A stretch of DNA of 64,000 nt from the NCBI RefSeq assembly GCF_001456955.1, contig NZ_KQ758470.1, forward strand, positions 411,905 through 475,904, given 5' to 3'. Every line of letters starts with the position of its first letter. Positions within the stretch are counted from its first letter, which is position 1. Below the pieces are notes generated by a model. That model made no database searches, was not told where the DNA came from, and was given only the letters and a program-made list of their open reading frames with translations. Shown here piece by piece: positions 53,598 through 61,787 of this stretch. A program made the translations under genes and the position numbers. This DNA is from Microbacterium enclense (lineage in GTDB: Bacteria > Actinomycetota > Actinomycetes > Actinomycetales > Microbacteriaceae).

Positions 53598-53855
53598 ATG
53601 CTGCAGAACCTCACCGGCTGGCACGCCCTCCTCGTGCTGGCCGTCGTCATCCTCGTCTTCGGGGCCGCCAAGCTCCCCGCCCTGGCGCGAAGCCTCGGAC
53701 AGTCGGTCCGCATCCTCCGGAGCGAAGCAGGCGACGCCCGCGCCGAAGACGCGACGGCGCTCGTCGATGACACGCGCCGGTCCGTCCCCACGGGGGAGAG
53801 CTCGACGGCGACGGCGACGGTTTCGCCTGCAGCGGCTCCCGCTGAGCCCGGGTAG
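53598..53855 (+). CDS. tatA: TatA/TatB-family translocase component
   Basis: 85 residues. One N-terminal helix (WHALLVLAVVILVFGAAKLPALARSLGQSV, about 8-27 in the membrane) with the FGAAKLPALARSLG hinge typical of TatA, an amphipathic helix and a polar tail. The TatC gene is not here, so this is a solitary extra copy, placed directly after an RR-signal lipoprotein. GGGAGGGA upstream of ATG. Confidence 0.88.
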   Translation: MLQNLTGWHALLVLAVVILVFGAAKLPALARSLGQSVRILRSEAGDARAEDATALVDDTRRSVPTGESSTATATVSPAAAPAEPG

Positions 53856-53864
53856 CCTCGAGGC

Positions 53865-54554
53865 ATGCCCGGCCCCCTCGACCAGCTTCAGGCGCTGGTG
53901 GAGCACCGCGGTGCCGACCTCTTCCCGTCGCTGCGCGCCGCGCCGGTCGAGGGTGAGGCGCGCTCCGCCGCGGTTCTGATCCTGTTCGGTGTGCTCGATG
54001 GCATCCCGAGCCGGCGTACCGCCGCGCACGTGCCGAGCGACCTCGATGTCCTACTGCTCGCTCGCGCGCACACCCTGCGCGCGCACCCGGGTCAGGTCGC
54101 GTTCCCCGGTGGGCGGGTGGATGCCGCAGACGCGGATGCCGTGGCCGCGGCGCTGCGCGAGGCATATGAAGAGACGGGTCTCGATCCCGACGGTGTCGAC
54201 GTGTTGGGCACGCTCGATCCCGTGCCGCTGGCGTTCTCCCGGCACGAGGTCACTCCGGTCATCGGGTGGTGGACCGCGCCCTCGGCCGTCCGTGCGGTCG
54301 ACGCCGCCGAATCGGCCGACGTGTTCCGGGTTGCTGTCGCCGACCTGCTCGACCCCGCCAGGCGCGGCGTGACGGTCATCCGGCGCGACGGACGTGAGTG
54401 GCGCGGACCCGCCTTCTCGCTCGATACGACGGGCGGTGCGCAGACGCTCTGGGGCTTCACCGCGATGATCCTCGACGCGCTCTTCGATCGACTCGGCTGG
54501 ACCGAGCCGTGGGACCACAGGCGCGAGATCACCCTGCCGCCGCCCCCGGATTGA
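53865..54554 (+). CDS. NUDIX hydrolase, CoA pyrophosphatase type
   Basis: 229 residues. LLLARAHTLRAHPGQVAFPGG is the UPF0035 CoAse signature; the NUDIX box follows as GGRVDAADADAV-x4-LREAYEETGLD, with the glutamate after the first Gly changed to Asp or shifted. It probably hydrolyses CoA or related nucleotides to 4'-phosphopantetheine. ATG 53865 follows TAGCCT (53853-53858) by 6 nt, leaderless, 9 nt after tatA. Confidence 0.9.
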   Translation: MPGPLDQLQALVEHRGADLFPSLRAAPVEGEARSAAVLILFGVLDGIPSRRTAAHVPSDLDVLLLARAHTLRAHPGQVAFPGGRVDAADADAVAAALREAYEETGLDPDGVDVLGTLDPVPLAFSRHEVTPVIGWWTAPSAVRAVDAAESADVFRVAVADLLDPARRGVTVIRRDGREWRGPAFSLDTTGGAQTLWGFTAMILDALFDRLGWTEPWDHRREITLPPPPD

Positions 54555-54608
54555 CGCGTGTCGTCATCCGTTGCGCGAGCCGCCTCCCGGATCGCTAGCG
54601 TGGGACTC

Positions 54609-56288
54609 GTGACTGCGCCCATCGATCCCACCACCACCTCCGCCTGGTCGCGCCTCACGGCGCTCCGCGACGGATTCGAGCCCGACCTGCGCGGCTGGTT
54701 CGCCGCCGACGCCGACCGCACGCGCAACCTGACGCGCACCGTCGGCGACCTCCACGTCGACCTGTCGAAGAACCTCGTGACCGCCGAGGTGCTCGACGCC
54801 CTCGTCGCGCTCGCCGCCGAGACGGGCGTGGCCGAGCGCTTCGCCGACATGCTCGGCGGGGCGCACCTCAACACCAGCGAAGACCGTGCCGTGCTGCACA
54901 CGGCCCTTCGGCGCCCCGCGGGCGCAGAGCCCGCGCTCGTGGTCGACGGCCAGCAGGTCGACAGCGACGTGCACGAGGTGCTCGACCGCCTCAGCGCCTT
55001 CGCCGAGCGCGTGCGATCGGGCGAGTGGCGCGGTGTCACGGGTAAGAAGGTGACCACGGTCGTCAACATCGGCATCGGCGGCAGCGACCTCGGGCCGGTC
55101 ATGGTCTACGAAGCGCTCCTTCCCTACGCCGACGCCGGCATCCACGCGCGTTTCGTCTCGAACATCGACCCGGCCGACATCGCCCAGAAGACCGCCGACC
55201 TCGATCCCGAGACCACGCTCTTCATCGTCGCGTCCAAGACGTTCACCACCCTCGAGACCCTCACCAACGCGCGCCTGGCCCGCGACTGGCTGTGGGAGAA
55301 GCTCGGAGCAGCGGGCGCGATCGACGACACGGATGCCGCGCGCACCGACGCCGTCGCGCACCACTTCGTCGCGGTGTCCACCGCACTCGACAAGGTCGAG
55401 GCGTTCGGCATCGACCCGACCAACGCCTTCGGCTTCTGGGACTGGGTGGGCGGCCGGTACTCCGTCGACTCCGCCATCGGCCTGTCGCTGGCAATCACGC
55501 TCGGCCCGGAGGCGTTCCGCGACCTGCTCGCCGGCTTCCACACGGTCGACGAGCACGTGGCATCCACTCCCGTCGAGCAGAACGTGCCCGTCCTCATGGG
55601 GCTGCTCAACGTCTGGTACACGAACTTCCTGGGCGCGCAGTCCCATGCGGTGCTGCCGTACGCGCAGCAGCTGCACCGCTTCGCGGCCTACCTGCAGCAG
55701 TTGACCATGGAGTCCAACGGCAAGTCCGTGCGCTGGGACGGCACGCCGGTCACCACCGACACCGGCGAAGTGTTCTGGGGCGAGCCCGGCACGAACGGCC
55801 AGCACGCCTTCTACCAGCTCATCCACCAGGGCACGCGCCTCATCCCGGCCGACTTCATCGCCTTCGTCAACCCGGCCTACCCGCTGGCCGACGACGGGCG
55901 CGACGTGCACGGGCTGTTCCTGGCGAACTTCCTCGCGCAGACCAAGGCGCTCGCGTTCGGCAAGACCGCCGAGGAGGTCGAGGCCGAGGGCACCACCGGC
56001 GCGCTCGTCGCGGCCCGTACCTTCCCCGGCAACCGTCCGACCACGTCGATCTTCGCGCCGTCGCTCACCCCGTCGGTGCTGGGCCAGCTCATCGCCCTGT
56101 ACGAGCACGTCACGTTCACGCAGGGGACGATCTGGGGCATCAACTCCTTCGACCAGTGGGGTGTCGAGCTCGGCAAGCAGCTCGCGCTGCAGATCGCCCC
56201 GGCGATCGAGGGCGACGACGACGCGCTTGCCGCGCAGGACGCGTCGACGCGGTCGCTGCTCGACTACTACCGGGCGCACCGCTCCTGA
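54609..56288 (+). CDS. pgi: Glucose-6-phosphate isomerase
   Basis: 559 residues, full length. Signature blocks: [77 protein letters not shown] (kept short here) and [15 protein letters not shown]. Glycolysis and gluconeogenesis. The start is GTG 54609; TAGCGT (54596-54601) lies 7 nt upstream, so leaderless, in preference to an earlier in-frame ATG upstream of that hexamer. Confidence 0.97.
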   Translation: MTAPIDPTTTSAWSRLTALRDGFEPDLRGWFAADADRTRNLTRTVGDLHVDLSKNLVTAEVLDALVALAAETGVAERFADMLGGAHLNTSEDRAVLHTALRRPAGAEPALVVDGQQVDSDVHEVLDRLSAFAERVRSGEWRGVTGKKVTTVVNIGIGGSDLGPVMVYEALLPYADAGIHARFVSNIDPADIAQKTADLDPETTLFIVASKTFTTLETLTNARLARDWLWEKLGAAGAIDDTDAARTDAVAHHFVAVSTALDKVEAFGIDPTNAFGFWDWVGGRYSVDSAIGLSLAITLGPEAFRDLLAGFHTVDEHVASTPVEQNVPVLMGLLNVWYTNFLGAQSHAVLPYAQQLHRFAAYLQQLTMESNGKSVRWDGTPVTTDTGEVFWGEPGTNGQHAFYQLIHQGTRLIPADFIAFVNPAYPLADDGRDVHGLFLANFLAQTKALAFGKTAEEVEAEGTTGALVAARTFPGNRPTTSIFAPSLTPSVLGQLIALYEHVTFTQGTIWGINSFDQWGVELGKQLALQIAPAIEGDDDALAAQDASTRSLLDYYRAHRS

Positions 56289-56315
56289 CACCGCGACACG
56301 GCTGAGGCCGTGAGG

Positions 56316-56359
56316 ACGGGTCGATCCGAACATTTCTTCACCTCTTCGGATCGGCCCGT
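56316..56359 (+). terminator. Terminator after pgi
   Basis: A 14-bp stem with one G-T pair (56316-56329 with 56346-56359) closes a 16-nt loop, 27 bases after the stop. Confidence 0.75.
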
Positions 56360-56551
56360 TCGTCATGTCGGGCGACCGCGCGGTGGGGTCGATGGATCGG
56401 TCGTTCGGCGGTGCCGCGCTGTTCGGGTTTTCGCCTGTTCAGGCTTGCAATATACGCCTCGATCCGCGTCGCGCTCCCTCCGGCGGATCCACCGCCGATG
56501 CCCCGCCCGCCCGATGCCGTTCCCGAGAAGTCGCTCACACGCGCCATCCAG

Positions 56552-56568
56552 GTAACGAAGAGATAACG
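56552..56568 (+). promoter_or_regulatory. Direct repeat GTAACG-N5-ATAACG, possible MtrA site
   Basis: Two half-sites (56552-56557, 56563-56568) with 11-bp period lie about 110 bp before the transglycosylase gene. Direct repeats of this shape are known for the actinobacterial response regulator MtrA, which controls cell-wall hydrolases. The assignment is inference. Confidence 0.35.
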
Positions 56569-56680
56569 CTCAGAACCGCCCCGCACACTCGGGGACTTGT
56601 GTCGACCCGAACGACACGAGACCGCGCTCGATCCCGACGAGCGCGCCCTGACGAAAGATCTCTTCTTGCTCCGTTCTGAT

Positions 56681-57574
56681 GTGAAACTCCTGCACGTCCA
56701 TCGCGCCCGTCGCACCCTCGTCACCGCCGCCACCTGCGCCGGTCTCGCCCTGGGCCTCGTCGCCACAACGGGTCTCGCCGTCGCCGCGCCCGTCTCGCTG
56801 CCCGACGCCTCGGCCTCGTCCTTCTCGGCCCCCGGATCAGCCGTGCCCGTCTCGAGCGCTCCCACATTGAATGCCGTTACCACCGGCGCCGCGCAAGCCA
56901 AGACCGACGCCAGCTCGGTGCTCGATCGCGCCGACGCGGTGCGGGCCGATGTCGCGGCCACCGGGCTTCCCCTCTCGATCGGCGACTCCTCCATCGACAC
57001 GGCGGCCCTCGAAGACGCCGTGGACCGTCTCGGGTCCACCGATCTGCTTCCCGTGCTCCTGGTGCCCGCCCTCAGCCAGAACGCCCAGAGCGAGGTGGAG
57101 CGCGTGACGGCCCGCGTCGACGAGGTGCAGTCGAGCCTCGACCAGGCCAAAGCCGACAAGGCGGCCGCCGACGCCGCCGCCGAGGCGCAGCGCCAGGCCG
57201 AGGCCGCGGCAGCCGCGGAGGCGCAGCGCCGGGCGGATGCCGCCGCCGCTCTGGCCCGCGTGAACACCCCCGAGGGGGCCAAGGCCTACGCCGCGCAACT
57301 CATGAGCGAGAAGTACGGCTGGGGGAGCGACCAGTTCTCGTGCCTGTCGTCGCTGTGGACCAAGGAGTCCGGCTGGAACTACCAGGCCTACAACAACGAC
57401 GGTGGGGCGACCGGAATCCCGCAGGCCCTTCCGGGTAGCAAGATGGCGACCTTCGGAGACGACTGGCAGACGAACGCCGCGACGCAGATCGCCTGGGGCC
57501 TCGATTACATCTCCCGCGGCTACGGCACGCCGTGCAGCGCGTGGGGCCACTCGCAGGCGGTCAACTGGTACTGA
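56681..57574 (+). CDS. Secreted transglycosylase SLT-like protein (copy 1)
   Basis: About 297 residues. Signal sequence (RTLVTAATCAGLALGLVATT, cleavage near residue 37), an Ala-rich coiled coil (about 145-205, EVERVTARVDEVQSSLDQ then Glu/Ala repeats), and a C-terminal lysozyme-like domain of about 85 residues with catalytic Glu in FSCLSSLWTKESGWNY and IPQALPGSKMATFG. It probably cleaves peptidoglycan. The start is uncertain: GTG 56681 fits the signal; TTG 56666 has GAAAGA 8 nt upstream. A paralogue lies at 60354 on the other strand. Confidence 0.88.
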   Translation: MKLLHVHRARRTLVTAATCAGLALGLVATTGLAVAAPVSLPDASASSFSAPGSAVPVSSAPTLNAVTTGAAQAKTDASSVLDRADAVRADVAATGLPLSIGDSSIDTAALEDAVDRLGSTDLLPVLLVPALSQNAQSEVERVTARVDEVQSSLDQAKADKAAADAAAEAQRQAEAAAAAEAQRRADAAAALARVNTPEGAKAYAAQLMSEKYGWGSDQFSCLSSLWTKESGWNYQAYNNDGGATGIPQALPGSKMATFGDDWQTNAATQIAWGLDYISRGYGTPCSAWGHSQAVNWY

Positions 57575-57604
57575 GAATTACCTCCGCGACCGCCCGCGGC
57601 GCTC

Positions 57605-57634
57605 GTCAGCGATATATCGTTATGTATCGCTGAC
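57605..57634. promoter_or_regulatory. Perfect inverted repeat, probable PadR operator
   Basis: Arms GTCAGCGATA and TATCGCTGAC (57605-57614 with 57625-57634) flank TATCGTTATG. The AT-rich core stands out from the GC-rich surroundings and contains a -10-like TATCGT. It lies 31 bp before the padR gene, as expected for autoregulation. Confidence 0.7.
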
Positions 57635-57664
57635 TCAGATCGGGTCCGCGCGAAGGAGGTCGTC

Positions 57665-58243
57665 ATGAGTGGTTCATTCCTAGGAGACGCGTTCGGCGGA
57701 CGCGGTGGCAACAACACCCCCGGGTGGCCGATGTCCAACATTCTCGAGGGTCTCGAGCAGCTGCGGACGCAGTTCGAGCAGAAGACCGGTTCGACGCCGC
57801 GCATGAACAAGGGCGACGTGCGCTCGGCCGTGCTCTCGCTCCTGCTCGAGCAGCCGATGCACGGCTACCAGATCATCCGCGAGATCGAGGACCGCAGCGG
57901 CGGCTCGTGGAAGCCCAGCCCCGGTTCGGTGTACCCCACGCTGCAGCTGCTCACCGACGAGGGCCTCGTGCAGGCCGAGGAGTCGAACGGTCGCAAGACG
58001 TACTCGCTCACCGCCGAGGGCCGCGCGGCCGCGGGAGATGAGACCACCGAGCGCAGCGCGCCGTGGGAATCCGCGGGCTCGCGCGACAGCGGGCGCATGA
58101 CGGCCCTTCCCAAAGCGGGCGTCGAGCTCGCCCAGGCGGCCGCCCAGGTCGCGCGAACCGGCAACAAGGAGCAGGTGCAGCAGGCGGTGGAGATCCTCGA
58201 CGAGGCTCGCCGTAAGCTCTACTCGATCCTCGCCCAGGGCTGA
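57665..58243 (+). CDS. PadR-family transcriptional regulator
   Basis: 192 residues. The winged helix is at about 48-115: RSAVLSLLLEQPMHGYQIIREIEDRSGG, then PSPGSVYPTLQLLTDEGLV and RKTYSLTAEGR. A Gly-rich N-terminal arm of 40 residues and a helical C-terminal dimerisation region (VQQAVEILDEARRKLYSIL) surround it. GAAGGAG precedes the ATG by 6-7 nt. A perfect palindrome just upstream is the likely binding site. The ABC1 kinase gene 52 bp downstream may be co-regulated. Confidence 0.92.
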   Translation: MSGSFLGDAFGGRGGNNTPGWPMSNILEGLEQLRTQFEQKTGSTPRMNKGDVRSAVLSLLLEQPMHGYQIIREIEDRSGGSWKPSPGSVYPTLQLLTDEGLVQAEESNGRKTYSLTAEGRAAAGDETTERSAPWESAGSRDSGRMTALPKAGVELAQAAAQVARTGNKEQVQQAVEILDEARRKLYSILAQG

Positions 58244-58295
58244 GGTTGATCGAGCTCGACGTGCGCCGCGCGTCCGTCGGCATCCCGGAGGACCG

Positions 58296-59990
58296 ATGAC
58301 CGACGACGCCCTCATGAAGGCCCGTTACCGGCGGATCACGCGCTTCGCGGCGCGCTACCTGGTGCAGGCCTGGTGGTACGAGCTCTTCCTGCCGCGGTTC
58401 GGCCTCGGGTGGATCTCCGCCCGGGGCCGCACCCGCCGGCTGCAGCGCATCGCCCGCCGCTTCCACGTGCTGGCCGTCGACCTCGGCGGCTTGATGATCA
58501 AGGTCGGGCAGTTCATGTCGTCGCGCCTCGACGTGCTGCCCCCGGTCATCACGAAAGAGCTCGAGGGGCTGCAAGACGAGGTCCCCGCGGTCCCGTTCGC
58601 CCAGATGCGCGCCCGCGCCGAACGAGAGCTCGGGATGCCACTGGAGCGCGCTTTCGCGAGTGTCGACGAGCGCCCGCTCGCCGCGGCGTCGCTCGGCCAG
58701 GCGCACCGCGCGGTCCTCACCGACGCGCTGGCCGCCGAGACGGGCTTGCGCGCCGTCGTGCTCAAGATCCAGCGCCCCGATATCGACCGCATCGTCGACG
58801 TCGACCTGCGGGCCCTGCGCAAGGTGGGGGTGTGGTTGAGCAAGGTCGCGCTCGTGCGCGACCGTGTCGACATGCCCGCGCTCGTGGAGGAGTTCGCCGT
58901 CACGAGCCTCGAGGAGATCGATTACCTCCACGAAGCGGCGAACTCGGAGCGGTTCGCGGCCGACTTCGGGGGTGAGGGCGGAGTCGCCGTCCCCGAGGTG
59001 GTGTGGGAGCGCACCACCCGCCGCGTGCTGACGCTCGAAGACGTCAGCGCCATCAAGATCAACGATGTCGACGCGCTCCGCGCCGCCGGCATCGATCCGT
59101 CCGAGGTGGCCGCGCGCTTCGCGCGGGTGATGTTCGACCAGCTCTTCGACGACGGCTTCTTCCACGCCGACCCGCACCCCGGGAACGTGTTCGTCACGCC
59201 CCTCCCGTCCCCGGATGCCACCACCCCGGCGTGGCGGTTCACGTTCATCGACTTCGGCATGATGGGCGACGTGCCGCCGAGTCTGCGGCGGGGTCTGCGG
59301 CGGGTGCTCATCGCGGCCGCCTCCCGTGACGGAAAAGGCCTGGTCGACGGCATCCGTGACGTCGGCGTGCTGCTGCCCTCGGCCGACACGATCCAGCTCG
59401 AGCGGGCCATGACCCAGCTCTTCTCGCGGTTCGGGGGGATGGGCTTCGCCGAACTGCAGGAGGTCGACCCGCGGGAGTTCCGCGCATTCGCGATCGAGTT
59501 CGGCGACGTCGTGCGTTCCCTGCCGTTCCAGTTGCCCGAGAACTTCCTCCTCATCGTCCGCGCGATGTCGTTGACCAGTGGCATGTGCAGCGCGCTCGAC
59601 CCGGCTTTCAACATCTGGGATGCCGTCGAGCCCTACGCCCAGCGCCTGATCCGCGAAGAGAGCGGGAACACCGTCCAGGCGCTCGCCCGCGAGGTCGGGG
59701 CCGTCGCGGCGGTGACCGCGCGACTCCCGCGTCGCGCCGACAACCTCATCTCTCGGCTCGAGGAGGGCTCGCTCTCGGTCGAGACGCCCCGCATCGAGCG
59801 CCGGTTGCGAGACCTCGAGCGCATGATCCGCCGGGTGGTCTCCGCGGTGCTGTTCACGGGGCTGCTGGTCGGGGGAGTGCTGCTGCAGGCCGAGCAGGCG
59901 GTGCTCGGCACGATCCTCATGACCGCCTCGCTCGGTCCGCTCGCGCACGCCCTGCTCGCCGGCTTCGTCGCCCGCCGCAACGGCGCCTGA
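58296..59990 (+). CDS. ABC1/UbiB (AarF) family atypical kinase
   Basis: 564 residues. Family hallmarks: KVGQFMSSRLDVLPP (KxGQ), the Ala-rich loop LAAASLGQAHRA, KIQRPDIDRIVD (catalytic Lys), LEEIDYLHEAANSE, FFHADPHPGNVFV and FIDFGMMGD. Two C-terminal membrane helices (about 505-525, 530-550) anchor it. Homologues regulate or extract isoprenoid quinones (UbiB/COQ8); here menaquinone would be the relevant lipid. GGAGGA lies 3 nt before ATG. Confidence 0.92.
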   Translation: MTDDALMKARYRRITRFAARYLVQAWWYELFLPRFGLGWISARGRTRRLQRIARRFHVLAVDLGGLMIKVGQFMSSRLDVLPPVITKELEGLQDEVPAVPFAQMRARAERELGMPLERAFASVDERPLAAASLGQAHRAVLTDALAAETGLRAVVLKIQRPDIDRIVDVDLRALRKVGVWLSKVALVRDRVDMPALVEEFAVTSLEEIDYLHEAANSERFAADFGGEGGVAVPEVVWERTTRRVLTLEDVSAIKINDVDALRAAGIDPSEVAARFARVMFDQLFDDGFFHADPHPGNVFVTPLPSPDATTPAWRFTFIDFGMMGDVPPSLRRGLRRVLIAAASRDGKGLVDGIRDVGVLLPSADTIQLERAMTQLFSRFGGMGFAELQEVDPREFRAFAIEFGDVVRSLPFQLPENFLLIVRAMSLTSGMCSALDPAFNIWDAVEPYAQRLIREESGNTVQALAREVGAVAAVTARLPRRADNLISRLEEGSLSVETPRIERRLRDLERMIRRVVSAVLFTGLLVGGVLLQAEQAVLGTILMTASLGPLAHALLAGFVARRNGA

Positions 59991-60070
59991 CCCGCGGCAC
60001 TCCGACCGTTGCGCGGCGGTGATGTCGCGCCCGCGGTGTCTTGGCGTGCGTCGGCGGTCCGAGCGGCCCT

Positions 60071-60213
60071 GCGAGTCGGCTCCCCCCGCGCGCCGGGGCC
60101 ACGCGAGTCGGTGCCCCGCGAGTCGGTTCGCCCGCGCGTCGGTTTCCCCGCGCCGGTTCCGCCGCGCGTCGGTTCCCCTGAGGGTCGGTTCGCCCGCGAG
60201 CCGGTTCTCCTGA
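60071..60213. repeat. GC-rich tandem repeat, about eight units of 16-18 bp
   Basis: Units fit GCGNGTCGGTTCNCCCGC with variation. They fill most of the 363-base gap between the kinase gene and the second transglycosylase gene. No gene is credible here. Confidence 0.7.
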
Positions 60214-60272
60214 GAATCGAATTCCCGAGAGCCCGCGGTGGTTCCCCGGGGTCGATGGGACGTCGTGAGACG

Positions 60273-60315
60273 ACGAGAGCGCCGCCCCGAATCGTTTCCG
60301 GGACGACGCTCTCGT
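60273..60315 (-). terminator. Terminator of the second transglycosylase gene
   Basis: ACGAGAGCG (60273-60281) pairs with CGCTCTCGT (60307-60315), with an inner CCCG/CGGG stem, downstream of the minus-strand stop at 60354. Confidence 0.65.
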
Positions 60316-60353
60316 GTGGGGCGTTCGGCCGCCGCGCGGCGACCGAGGGCGGG

Positions 60354-61361
60354 TCAGTACCAGCCGGTCGACTGCGAGTGGCTCCACGCGCCGCACGGGT
60401 CGCCGTAGCGGCCGGAGATGTAGCCGAGGCCCCACGAGATCTGGGTGGTCGCGTTGGTCTCCCAATCCGCGCCGGCCGACGACATCTTGCTGCCAGGGAG
60501 CGCCTGGGGGATGCCGTAGGCGCCGCTGCTGGCGTTGTAGGCCCGGTAGTTCCAGCCCGACTCCTTGTTCCACAGCGATTCGAGGCAGGAGAACTGGTCG
60601 TCGCCCCAACCGCGGCTGGACAGCATGCCGCGAGCGGTGGCCTTGGCGCCGGCCGGGCTGTTGTCACCCGAGCCGCCGCCCGTGGCGAACGGCGCGGACG
60701 AGCCGCCCCCGGTCGACGAAGACGATGACGTCGACGAGGTGCTTCGCTGCGCCGCCGCCGCCGCTTCTTCTTCGGCGGCCTTCGCGGCGGCAGCGGCGGC
60801 GGCCTCGGCCTCCTGTCGTGCCTTCTCGGCGGCTTCCTCCTCCGCCTTCTTCGCCACCGCGGCGTCGAGGCTTCCGCGCAGTTCGGCCACGCGCTGGTCG
60901 ACCGCAGCGGTCGCGGCCGTCACGTCGGAGGCGAGACCGGGCAGGAACGTCTCGGGCAGTGCGGATGCCGACTGCAGGCGCTCCGTGGCGTGCGCCAGCG
61001 CGTCGGTGTCGATCGTGGCGGGCTGACCGATGTCGAGACCGGATGCCGCGATGTCGGCCTGCACGGTGGAGGCCGCCTGCAGGGAGGTGGCGGCAGTCGA
61101 CTCCGCTGCGCGCGCTGCGGCGGCCTCAGGGCCCCGCGGAGCGGACAGGGCGGTCGGGGTGGTCGCCGACGCGAGCGAGAAGGTCGCCGACGAGAGGTCG
61201 GCGGGCGAGGCGGTGGCGGCCGGCACGGTGCCGGTCAGGGTCGCAGCCGCGACCGCTCCGACCACGAGCGCGCCGACGGTCGCGGCGGGGCGACGACGGG
61301 TGCGGCGGGCGGCGAGGCGGCGGTCACGACGGTTGGAAAAGGGCGTCGAAGAAGAGCGCAT
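60354..61361 (-). CDS. Secreted transglycosylase SLT-like protein (copy 2)
   Basis: 335 residues. Arg-rich n-region then a signal helix (TVGALVVGAVAAATLTGTV, cleavage near 51), helical stalk (about 110-215) with Glu/Ala-rich coiled coil, Ser-rich linker, and a C-terminal lysozyme-like domain with WGDDQFSCLESLWNKESGWN and YGIPQALPGSKMSSAG, closely related to the protein at 56681. Peptidoglycan cleavage is predicted. The start is ATG 61361. Confidence 0.9.
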   Translation of the reverse strand: MRSSSTPFSNRRDRRLAARRTRRRPAATVGALVVGAVAAATLTGTVPAATASPADLSSATFSLASATTPTALSAPRGPEAAAARAAESTAATSLQAASTVQADIAASGLDIGQPATIDTDALAHATERLQSASALPETFLPGLASDVTAATAAVDQRVAELRGSLDAAVAKKAEEEAAEKARQEAEAAAAAAAKAAEEEAAAAAQRSTSSTSSSSSTGGGSSAPFATGGGSGDNSPAGAKATARGMLSSRGWGDDQFSCLESLWNKESGWNYRAYNASSGAYGIPQALPGSKMSSAGADWETNATTQISWGLGYISGRYGDPCGAWSHSQSTGWY

Positions 61362-61600
61362 AAAACCGGTTTCACGTGAGGGGGGACGATGCGGGTGTCA
61401 CCGTCCGACCCGCGTTCGGCGGGCACGAAACGGGGAGCCTGGCACGGGATTCTGGATGCCACCTGGGCGCGCGACGTGAGGAGGGTGCGACGAAAGCGCA
61501 GATCCGAGCCGAATCGGGACCGTCCGACGCGTCCTGGAAGACGCTCTGTGACGCTCGCTCCGGCGACGCACTCCGCGGGGAGGGGGCGGTGGGTTAGACT
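61362..61600. other. Divergent intergenic region, transglycosylase and rpsA
   Basis: No gene recognised. TAGACT at 61595-61600 is the probable -10 of rpsA. Promoter elements for the minus-strand transglycosylase were not identifiable. Confidence 0.4.
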
Positions 61601-61787
61601 GGGGTGTCACACGTGGGCTTTGCTCGTTTCCGAGTGGGCCCGTGACGCCGCACGACAATCCGCTTCGCTTCGACTCGTGGCGCGCGTCCGCCTCCCGGCA
61701 GACATTCGCACGACAGCCCCGGTCCGCCGGACCGACGGGCGCAGGAGTCGGAGCCCGACATCACACCCAACTAGGACAACCCACTAC
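61595..61787 (+). promoter_or_regulatory. Promoter (-10 TAGACT) and long leader of rpsA
   Basis: If TAGACT at 61595-61600 is the -10, the leader is about 180 nt. It contains a small CGGTCC-GCC-GGACCG hairpin (61720-61734) and only a poor Shine-Dalgarno sequence before ATG. Ribosomal protein S1 genes often regulate their own translation through such leaders. Confidence 0.45.

Noticed and set aside
56441..56448. GCAAGCCT on the minus strand
   Set aside because: No -10 hexamer at 24 nt and no gene downstream on that strand.
56360..56680. c-di-AMP (ydaO-type) riboswitch before the transglycosylase gene
   Set aside because: Such riboswitches precede some actinobacterial wall hydrolases, but I could not match the conserved core here or before the paralogue at 61361. 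A covariance-model search would settle it.
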